A stretch of DNA of 5,008 bases from Bacteroidota bacterium (lineage in GTDB: Bacteria; Bacteroidota; Bacteroidia; Chitinophagales; Chitinophagaceae): NCBI GenBank assembly GCA_023436685.1, contig JAEZIL010000055.1:1-5008 (forward strand), written 5' to 3'. Under the pieces are notes generated by a model. It saw only the letters and a list, made by a program, of their open reading frames with translations, searched no databases and was not told the DNA's origin. A program made the position numbers and the translations under genes. Positions within the stretch are counted from its first letter, which is position 1. Every line of letters starts with the position of its first letter. Of the stretch, positions 1 through 5,008 are shown in pieces.

Positions 1-578
1 CCCCTGAATTGAGGGTATCTGAGGGATACCGCGAAATGATGCGTGCTTATGACCGCAGCGATAAGAAAAACAAACAGCAGAAAGAAGCTTTGCTATTTAT
101 TAAGCAAAAACTAGACTCAGCCAAGTGGTTTATAGATGCTATTAAACAACGGCAACATACCTTATTACAAACCATGCAGGCAATTATAGCCTTTCAAAAG
201 GAGTTTTTCCTTACAGGAGATGAGACCACCTTAAGGCCTATGATATTGAAAGATATAGCCCAGATGACCTTGCTTGATGTTTCTACTGTTTCGCGCGTGG
301 CCAACAGCAAGTTTGTACAAACAGAATTCGGCACATATAAACTAAAATACTTTTTCTCTGAGGCTTTGCAAACGGAAAGCGGAGAAGAAGTGTCGACCCG
401 GGAAGTAAAAACAATCCTCAACGAAATAATAAGCAGTGAAAATAAGCGTAAGCCATATTCTGATGAAAAGCTAACGGATATGCTTCAGGAAAAGGGATAC
501 AATATTGCACGACGCACGGTAGCTAAGTATCGCGAACAACTAAACATACCTGTAGCCAGGCTTCGTAAGGAGCTTTAA
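1..578 (+). CDS. rpoN: RNA polymerase sigma-54 factor RpoN, C-terminal part (5' end outside window)
   Basis: This is the C-terminal ~190 residues of sigma-54, the factor that directs RNA polymerase to -24/-12 promoters and needs an AAA+ activator to open them. The frame stays open to the left edge (the residues PEL precede the first in-frame TTG at 9), so the gene starts upstream and the TTG is not its start. Visible in order: the end of the core-binding domain and its long helix (AKWFIDAIKQRQ, about 120-160); the helix-turn-helix region (LKDIAQMTLLDVSTVSRVA, about 247-303) followed by GTYKLKYFFS; and the diagnostic RpoN box ARRTVAKYRE at 507-536, which contacts the -24 element. The end, 14 residues after the box, is normal for the family. 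Bacteroidota RpoN is usually about 480 residues, so roughly 60% is missing. Its TAA stop (576-578) overlaps the stop of the convergent DUF3109 gene. Confidence 0.97.
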   Translation, partial: PELRVSEGYREMMRAYDRSDKKNKQQKEALLFIKQKLDSAKWFIDAIKQRQHTLLQTMQAIIAFQKEFFLTGDETTLRPMILKDIAQMTLLDVSTVSRVANSKFVQTEFGTYKLKYFFSEALQTESGEEVSTREVKTILNEIISSENKRKPYSDEKLTDMLQEKGYNIARRTVAKYREQLNIPVARLRKEL

Positions 579-1159
579 GAGCGCTTGTCTGCGTTCATTT
601 TGCTTGCTACAGCGTCAAGAGCCTCGTAAAAATCTTCTCCATACTTACGGATAATAGAATTTTTTAGAAATTTATAAACTGGTACTTTCAGCTGCTTTCC
701 CAGCTTACAGGCAGGTTTACAAAGCTTTTTGCGTGGTTCATAGTTAACGGCTTCATATCCGGGATGCGATGTAATGCGAATAGGGTACAAATGGCATGAT
801 ATCGGCTTTGGGAAATCTATTTTCCCTTCTTTCCATGCTTTTTCAATAGCACATTTCACTATACCCAGCTCATCGGTATATGCATACACGCAAATCCCCC
901 CATTTACGGTTGGCGTTACATACCCAAACTCATCGTCTATTGTATGTGTGCCTTGTTTTGCTATTTCGTTGATATACTCTTGAGAAAGGTAGGGTTTTAT
1001 TACAGGATAAATCTCAGCTATAACCCTGGTTTCATCTTCGGTAAGTGGAGCACCGCAGTCTCCATCTACGCAACAGCCGCCTTTGCAACTATTCAAATCG
1101 CAAACAAATTGTTCTTGTACTACTTCGTCGCTCAACAGCACATGGTCTATTGCTATCAT
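575..1159 (-). CDS. DUF3109 family protein with a YkgJ-like cysteine cluster
   Basis: This 194-residue cytosolic protein matches, end to end from memory, the DUF3109 family common in Bacteroidota; its function is unknown. It has ten cysteines: C20, C25, C29, C30 and C35 in an N-terminal cluster (C-x4-C-x3-CC, in the context VCDLNSCKGGCCVDGDCG), then C90, C103, C122 (PISCHLYPIRI), C147 and C151 (LCKPAC). This resembles the YkgJ-type putative zinc- or iron-chelating fold, so metal or Fe-S binding is a reasonable inference but unproven. No signal peptide or membrane segment is visible. The ATG at 1157-1159 is chosen because the family motif begins about 18 residues later, as expected. It follows the CBS gene by 24 bp on the same strand, so it is probably its operon partner. 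Its TAA (575-577) overlaps rpoN's stop by 4 bp in total. C35 sits where I recall Ser or Ala in relatives, which makes it a possible local oddity. Confidence 0.9.
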   Translation of the reverse strand: MIAIDHVLLSDEVVQEQFVCDLNSCKGGCCVDGDCGAPLTEDETRVIAEIYPVIKPYLSQEYINEIAKQGTHTIDDEFGYVTPTVNGGICVYAYTDELGIVKCAIEKAWKEGKIDFPKPISCHLYPIRITSHPGYEAVNYEPRKKLCKPACKLGKQLKVPVYKFLKNSIIRKYGEDFYEALDAVASKMNADKRS

Positions 1160-1183
1160 CTAAAACCGTTTCTTTATGCAAAA

Positions 1184-1843
1184 TTACATATTAATGTAAT
1201 TCATGAGTTGCTGGTAGCGATCTAGAGCATCATCATGCTCCGATCGTTCGCCGTATATTTCCTTTACTTTATAACTATGCCTTTCAAAAGCCGCGGCAAC
1301 AGCCTCAATATGCGAACGGTTTGTTTTAAGAGTAACCTCTAACTTGCCTGTAGCTACATTGCTATAAAGCTGACTACTAATAATAATAGTTTCTTCGCTT
1401 TCGCATATACGAGCTATTTCATATAAGCTATAATTCCTGGGGTCAATTTCTAACACAATTATTCCCCCTGGGTTATCAAGCCCGCTATTCTCAGTAATAT
1501 ATTTCAGCAGGTCGTTACGGGTTATTGAGCCAACATATTTATTCTCATTATCAACCACAGGTACAACAGATAGATTTTGCTGGTGTGCCATACGTAATGC
1601 GTCGTAAGGATGCCCATTGGCAAATACAGCGGGACGATATTCTAAAAAGTCTGCAACGCTTAACGGCGATTCGGGTTTTGCCCAATCCAGTACATCATTT
1701 TCCTGCACCAAACCCATGTATTTCTCCTCTAACACAAGAGGTAATTCAGTCAAATTATTTTCTTCCATTAAATGGAGGGCCTTATTACCGGTATCTGACG
1801 GTAGTAACGTGGGTACGGGGGATATTAATTGCTCTATTACCAT
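1184..1843 (-). CDS. CBS-pair protein with C-terminal ACT-like domain
   Basis: A 219-residue soluble protein, probably a cytosolic ligand sensor. CBS domain 1 spans about residues 5-55 and CBS domain 2 about 62-117; together they would form a Bateman module that binds adenine nucleotides or related ligands. The second domain ends with GSITRND, giving the usual ribose-binding T-x-x-D (T108, D111). The matching site in the first domain reads GLVQEND, where Q47 replaces the Thr/Ser, so probably only one site is canonical. Residues about 126-200 (from GGIIVLEIDPRNYS, ending near VKEIYGE) have the beta-alpha-beta-beta-alpha-beta look of an ACT domain, an arrangement like AcuB-type proteins. No catalytic domain is fused, so it may act on a partner. 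DUF3109 follows after 24 bp and the hydrolase gene lies 104 bp upstream. In many Bacteroidota I recall a hydrolase gene next to such a CBS gene, with NAD kinase after it; no NAD kinase is seen here. The start ATG at 1841-1843 places CBS1 at the N-terminus. Confidence 0.88.
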   Translation of the reverse strand: MVIEQLISPVPTLLPSDTGNKALHLMEENNLTELPLVLEEKYMGLVQENDVLDWAKPESPLSVADFLEYRPAVFANGHPYDALRMAHQQNLSVVPVVDNENKYVGSITRNDLLKYITENSGLDNPGGIIVLEIDPRNYSLYEIARICESEETIIISSQLYSNVATGKLEVTLKTNRSHIEAVAAAFERHSYKVKEIYGERSEHDDALDRYQQLMNYINM

Positions 1844-1893
1844 GGCTATACACTTTATCTTAACTCATCCATGTATATACAATACAAAACTTA

Positions 1894-1914
1894 CACCAGT
1901 TTTTTCAACCGTTG
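1894..1914 (-). other. Possible RNA hairpin between the hydrolase and CBS genes
   Basis: Read on the minus strand, this 21-base stretch can fold as an 8-position stem (one G-U wobble, one A-G mismatch) around the loop GAAAA, followed shortly by a T-rich stretch. It lies 33 bases after the hydrolase stop, so it could be a weak terminator or attenuator. The stem is modest and the T-tract is interrupted, so it may mean nothing. Confidence 0.22.
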
Positions 1915-1933
1915 CATAAATTACAGAAAATGA

Positions 1934-1941
1934 CAAACTTA
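1934..1941 (-). promoter_or_regulatory. Candidate -7 element upstream of the CBS-DUF3109 gene pair
   Basis: On the minus strand this reads TAAGTTTG, an exact TAnnTTTG match and the same octamer as the one before the hydrolase gene. It begins 6 bases after the hydrolase stop and lies 90 bases before the CBS ATG. A TTG lies 23 bases further upstream inside the hydrolase gene, somewhat far for a -33 box. If active, it would let CBS and DUF3109 be expressed independently of the hydrolase. Confidence 0.3.
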
Positions 1942-1947
1942 TGAGAT

Positions 1948-2709
1948 TTAACCTTTATGCTCTGCAAGGAATTTATCCAGAATTTTATTGAATTCTCCCG
2001 GCACTTCCATCATTGGTGCATGCCCGCATTTATCTATCCAATGCAATTCAGAATTGGGAATCAATGACTTAAACTCCTCAGCAACCATTGGTGGGGTAAT
2101 TGTATCATTTCTGCCCCATATAAGGCATGTTGGCACTTTTATATCCTGAAGCTCATCGCCCAAGTTGTGGCGGATGGCAGATTTTGCCAGTGCTATTACT
2201 TTTATGGCCTTCAACCTGTTATTAACTATAGCATATACCTCATCTACCAACTCTTTTGTAGCTATTTTAGGATCGTAAAAAGTTAATTCAGTTTTCTTCT
2301 TTATGAACTCATAGTCTCCACGCTTAGGATATGTTTCGCCCATACCATTCTCGAAAAGACCCGAGCTGCCTGTTAGTGTAATGGTTTTTACTTTATGCTG
2401 CTCTTTAAGGGTATATACCAAACCTACGTGGCCTCCTAAAGAGTTTCCTAAAAGATGAACATTTTGAAGCCCTCTTGCTTCAATAAACTTCATTACATGC
2501 TTTGCCAATCCATTTACTGTAGTATCCAGTATAGACAGATCGAACAACGGCAACATAGGTATAATAACCTTATGTGTAAGGCGGAAATGATCAACAAGGT
2601 CCTGAAAGTTACTTAGCGCACCGAACAGACCATGTAACAGCACCAATGGCTCCCCTTCTCCTTCCTCTATATATTTGAATTTGCCTAATTGTTTTACTTC
2701 GTATTGCAT
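1948..2709 (-). CDS. alpha/beta hydrolase fold protein
   Basis: A 253-residue enzyme of the alpha/beta hydrolase superfamily (esterase/lipase-like); the substrate cannot be told from sequence. The family signatures are all present: the oxyanion-hole motif HGLFG (residues 26-30); the nucleophile elbow G-N-S-L-G-G with Ser90; the acid Asp202 in IWGRND; and His230 in DKCGHAPMMEVP. The triad is therefore intact, the length is typical, and the section between about 120 and 185 forms the cap. No signal peptide is visible, so it is probably cytosolic. The ATG at 2707-2709 lies 10 residues before the first core strand, as usual. No clear Shine-Dalgarno precedes it, which is normal in Bacteroidota. 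It is divergent from ispG across a 171-bp gap and precedes the CBS gene on the same strand, an adjacency I recall as common in Bacteroidota. It could be a C-C bond hydrolase or a haloperoxidase-like member; I would not choose between these. Confidence 0.92.
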   Translation of the reverse strand: MQYEVKQLGKFKYIEEGEGEPLVLLHGLFGALSNFQDLVDHFRLTHKVIIPMLPLFDLSILDTTVNGLAKHVMKFIEARGLQNVHLLGNSLGGHVGLVYTLKEQHKVKTITLTGSSGLFENGMGETYPKRGDYEFIKKKTELTFYDPKIATKELVDEVYAIVNNRLKAIKVIALAKSAIRHNLGDELQDIKVPTCLIWGRNDTITPPMVAEEFKSLIPNSELHWIDKCGHAPMMEVPGEFNKILDKFLAEHKG

Positions 2710-2801
2710 CCAGGCGGTTTAACAGCGCTAAGTTACTATTGTTTATCAAATTAACACATATTCATTAGGATGATAATAATTTGTTTTAAATGTATTTGTC
2801 T

Positions 2802-2809
2802 CAAACTTA
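2802..2809 (-). promoter_or_regulatory. Candidate -7 element upstream of the alpha/beta hydrolase gene
   Basis: On the minus strand this reads TAAGTTTG, an exact match to TAnnTTTG, 92 bases before the hydrolase ATG. It would give a leader of about 85 bases. A weaker match, TTAATTTG (2747-2754), lies closer to the gene and is an alternative. I find no clear -33 TTG for either. The site also lies about 45 bp from the ispG -7 element on the other strand, so the two divergent promoters would share the same short region. Confidence 0.3.
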
Positions 2810-2853
2810 ATAGCCTAGCTGTTATTTTCACATTATCTGTTAAATACATGCCC

Positions 2854-2861
2854 TAACTTTG
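2854..2861 (+). promoter_or_regulatory. Candidate -7 promoter element of ispG
   Basis: TAACTTTG matches the Bacteroidota -7 consensus TAnnTTTG exactly and ends 19 bases before the ispG ATG. Transcription would start near 2866-2869, giving a leader of only about 12-15 bases. No perfect -33 TTG is found at the right spacing; a T-rich stretch at 2825-2829 is the nearest candidate. The match is seen directly; activity is inferred. Confidence 0.5.
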
Positions 2862-2880
2862 TTACGTATTTTCCGTATCA

Positions 2881-4872
2881 ATGCTGCAACAATACTGTGC
2901 TTCGCTAACTGAGTATAAAAGACTACCCACAAAAGAGGTAAAAATTGGTCACCTAACGCTTGGGAACTTTAATCCCATCCGCATACAGACCATGACAACC
3001 ACCGACACAATGGATACGGCTGCTACTGTAGCCCAAGCAATACGTTGCATAGAAGCCGGAGCTGAGCTGGTACGTATAACTGCCCCTAGCAAAAGAGAGG
3101 CTGAGAATTTATTAATAATTAAGAATGAACTACGCAGCAGGGGGCTTCATGTACCACTAGTTGCTGATATACACTTTACCCCAAACGCCGCGGAAATTGC
3201 TGCCCGCATAGTTGAAAAAGTGAGAATAAACCCCGGAAATTATATTGACAAAAAGAAGTTTGATGTAATAGACTATACTGATATACAGTATGCCGCTGAA
3301 ATAGACCGTATAAGAGAGCGCTTTACTCCCCTGGTAAAAATATGTAAGGAGTATGGCACCGCTATGAGAATTGGAACCAACCACGGCTCGTTAAGTGATA
3401 GAATTATGAGCCGTTATGGTGATACTCCTATAGGCATGGTAGAAAGTGCCATGGAATTTCTTCGCATTGCCCGCGATGAATCTTACCACCAGATCATTCT
3501 CAGCATGAAATCGAGCAACCCGCAGGTGATGGTTCAAGCCTACCGCTTGCTGGTGCAAAAAATGAATGAAGAATTTGGAGAATGCTACCCACTGCATTTA
3601 GGTGTTACTGAGGCAGGAGATGGAGAGGACGGCCGAATCAAAAGTGCCATAGGCATAGGCACACTTCTGGAAGATGGAATTGGCGATACAATTCGCGTAT
3701 CGCTTACAGAAGATCCTGAGTTTGAGATACCCGTGTGTAAGGACCTGGTGAATCGCTATATTAACCGTAGCCAACACCAAACCATACAACCATACGAACA
3801 AAAGAGAAATTTACCCTACAGCCCCTTTAGCTATTTACGCCGCTCTACACACCCTGTTGGGAAGGTAGGAAACACATATGTGCCTGTAGTAATAGCCGAC
3901 TTGAGTAAAGATGAAAATATAAATTTCAGTAAACTGGAAGCGGTTGGATACAGATACGATGAGCAAACAGACAAATGGAATATTGGCGACGCTGCTGCCG
4001 ATTATTTATACACAGGAAATACAGTATTAGATTTTCCATTACCGGGAACACTTCAAGTAATTTGTAATTATAGTACCTGGCTCAATAGCAGTGACAAAAC
4101 AAAATATCATCCGCTACTGAATACTGATGAATATTTAAATACCAATATCGAAGACCTACATTTTATTAGTATAGATGCTAATGCCGGTTGGCATTCTTTA
4201 CAGAGCATCATTTCCAAGGCAAAAACTGATACGTTGGCTATACTTTGTATACACAGCAGCAATCAGCACGCTATGCCCTCAATACGAAGGTTTGTTGCAG
4301 AGTTGATGTTGCAAGGGGTTAAATGTCCTGTAATACTACAAACACAAAGCAATGCAAATTCTATAGACGAACAACTTATAGCTTTATCTACCGACGCAGG
4401 AGGCTTATTGCTGGAAGGAATAGGTGATGGCATATGGCTGCAAAATAGCCCGGTGAAAAATATACAAATGAATGGCCGCACCTATCTTCAGGTAAACAAC
4501 AACAATCAATTCCTGAATAATACAGCTTTTTCGATATTGCAAGCAACACGTACACGCATCAGCAAAACCGAATACATTAGTTGCCCTAGCTGTGGACGTA
4601 CTTTGTTTGACCTACAGGAAACTACCGCTAAGATTCGCAATGCCACAAATCACCTTAAAGGAGTAAAGATCGCTATTATGGGTTGCATTGTGAACGGGCC
4701 GGGAGAAATGGCTGATGCCGACTTTGGCTATGTGGGTAGCGGCCCAGGCAAAATAACATTGTATAAAAGTAAAGAAGTAGTTAAGAAAAATGTGCCCAGC
4801 GACATTGCAGTGGATGAGCTAATACAACTGCTGAAAGATAATAATGCATGGGTGGAGCCTACAATGATTTAG
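2881..4872 (+). CDS. ispG: 4-hydroxy-3-methylbut-2-en-1-yl diphosphate synthase IspG (GcpE), large three-domain form
   Basis: This enzyme of the MEP pathway reduces the cyclic diphosphate MEcPP to HMBPP using a [4Fe-4S] cluster, one step before IspH. The protein has 663 residues, against about 370 in E. coli, because it is the three-domain type found in Bacteroidota, Chlamydiae and plants. The N-terminal TIM barrel covers about 15-295 (PIRIQTMTTTDTMDT, VRITAPSKREAE, VADIHFTPNAAE, MRIGTNHGSLSDR). The inserted A* domain covers about 320-550. The C-terminal Fe-S domain covers about 553-663 and carries the cluster ligands C568 and C571 (CPSCGRT) and C602 (GCIVNGPGE), with E609 as the conserved glutamate that completes the site. 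All key residues are intact. The start ATG at 2881 fits, since the family motif YCASLTEYKR begins at residue 5. A candidate promoter lies just upstream. Its TAG stop overlaps the stop of the next, convergent frame. The gene implies that isoprenoids are made by the MEP route and not by mevalonate. Confidence 0.98.
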   Translation: MLQQYCASLTEYKRLPTKEVKIGHLTLGNFNPIRIQTMTTTDTMDTAATVAQAIRCIEAGAELVRITAPSKREAENLLIIKNELRSRGLHVPLVADIHFTPNAAEIAARIVEKVRINPGNYIDKKKFDVIDYTDIQYAAEIDRIRERFTPLVKICKEYGTAMRIGTNHGSLSDRIMSRYGDTPIGMVESAMEFLRIARDESYHQIILSMKSSNPQVMVQAYRLLVQKMNEEFGECYPLHLGVTEAGDGEDGRIKSAIGIGTLLEDGIGDTIRVSLTEDPEFEIPVCKDLVNRYINRSQHQTIQPYEQKRNLPYSPFSYLRRSTHPVGKVGNTYVPVVIADLSKDENINFSKLEAVGYRYDEQTDKWNIGDAAADYLYTGNTVLDFPLPGTLQVICNYSTWLNSSDKTKYHPLLNTDEYLNTNIEDLHFISIDANAGWHSLQSIISKAKTDTLAILCIHSSNQHAMPSIRRFVAELMLQGVKCPVILQTQSNANSIDEQLIALSTDAGGLLLEGIGDGIWLQNSPVKNIQMNGRTYLQVNNNNQFLNNTAFSILQATRTRISKTEYISCPSCGRTLFDLQETTAKIRNATNHLKGVKIAIMGCIVNGPGEMADADFGYVGSGPGKITLYKSKEVVKKNVPSDIAVDELIQLLKDNNAWVEPTMI

Positions 4873-5008
4873 GTAGCAACTAAATCTTTCTTTTCAAGAT
4901 CGCGGCTTTTTTTATCTAGTATAACCGTAAGTGCTACCACCAGGTAAAATATAGAGCCTATCTTATGTGACTCTAATAGCTCAGAGAAGAAGTTGTTGAT
5001 GAAGCATG
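4869..5008 (-). CDS. C-terminal fragment of an unidentified membrane protein (5' end outside window)
   Basis: On the minus strand the frame read from the right edge is open for 45 codons and ends with TAA (complement of 4869-4871). I do not recognise the protein. The visible tail has one clear hydrophobic segment (IGSIFYLVVALTVIL, residues 16-30 of the fragment) followed by a charged end rich in Lys, Arg, Asp and Glu (starting DKKSRDLEKK). That is the pattern of a last transmembrane helix with a cytoplasmic C-terminus. The other two minus-strand frames are closed within 12 codons, and the plus strand has early stops after ispG. The stop overlaps the ispG stop by 4 bp, the same convergent arrangement as rpoN/DUF3109, which supports it being a true gene end. 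A 45-codon open frame could still arise by chance, so confidence is moderate. Confidence 0.5.
   Translation of the reverse strand, partial: CFINNFFSELLESHKIGSIFYLVVALTVILDKKSRDLEKKDLVAT

Noticed and set aside
9..11. TTG as the start of a short gene at the left edge
   Set aside because: The frame and the RpoN-like residues continue upstream to position 1, so the true start is outside the window.
194..421. Minus-strand ORF inside rpoN
   Set aside because: It is antisense to a strongly conserved domain and has no recognisable protein features.
774..1225. Two plus-strand ORFs opposite the DUF3109 gene
   Set aside because: They are shadows of the conserved cysteine protein; their composition is unlike a real protein.
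1872..1881. Perfect palindrome TGTATATACA upstream of the CBS gene
   Set aside because: It is ten bases long and of low complexity, with no second copy found; easily due to chance in AT-rich intergenic DNA.
1525..1919. Two overlapping plus-strand ORFs opposite the CBS gene and its upstream gap
   Set aside because: They lie antisense to clear CBS motifs and overlap each other in different frames with no family resemblance.
3354..3368. TGGCAC as a possible sigma-54 -24 element
   Set aside because: It lies inside ispG and lacks the TTGC -12 element at the required spacing. A second TGGCAC at 2131 inside the hydrolase gene also lacks it.
3157..4481. Several minus-strand ORFs of about 70 residues inside ispG
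   Set aside because: ispG is intact and conserved throughout; these are antisense by-products.
4884..4913. ATCTT/AAGAT stem with a later T-run as an ispG terminator
   Set aside because: The stem is only 5 AT-rich pairs, the T-run is separated from it by six bases, and on the other strand the run encodes Lys codons of the right-edge frame.

Overview
The window reads as ordinary chromosomal DNA from a member of the Bacteroidota, possibly of the Chitinophagia or Sphingobacteriia type. The grounds are: the very close match of each protein to what I remember of Bacteroidota families; the long three-domain form of IspG; the lack of clear Shine-Dalgarno sequences before the starts; and TAnnTTTG-type -7 promoter elements in place of sigma-70 boxes. 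The organism call rests on protein recall and signals only; no search was possible.

Layout from left to right. Positions 1-578 (+) hold the C-terminal part of rpoN, the sigma-54 factor, whose start lies outside the window. It converges on a three-gene minus-strand group, read from right to left: an alpha/beta hydrolase (2709-1948), a CBS-pair protein with an ACT-like tail (1843-1184), and a DUF3109-type cysteine-cluster protein (1159-575). CBS and DUF3109 are 24 bp apart and almost certainly co-transcribed. The hydrolase and CBS genes are 104 bp apart, and that gap carries its own candidate promoter. A 171-bp divergent intergenic region (2710-2880) separates the hydrolase from ispG (2881-4872, +), the MEP-pathway [4Fe-4S] enzyme. 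At the right edge a minus-strand frame (5008-4869) ends on top of the ispG stop and looks like the C-terminal tail of an unidentified membrane protein.

Functionally this is a housekeeping mix: a global alternative sigma factor, isoprenoid precursor synthesis, a probable nucleotide-sensing CBS protein, a general hydrolase and an uncharacterised metal-cluster-like protein. I see no mobile element, CRISPR array, RNA gene, phage gene or defence system, and no strong candidate for a new system. The points worth a second look are the two convergent gene ends that overlap by exactly 4 bp with the same geometry, the cysteine-rich DUF3109 protein, the CBS-ACT sensor with only one canonical ribose-binding motif, and a TAAGTTTG octamer placed 90-odd bases before two minus-strand starts.
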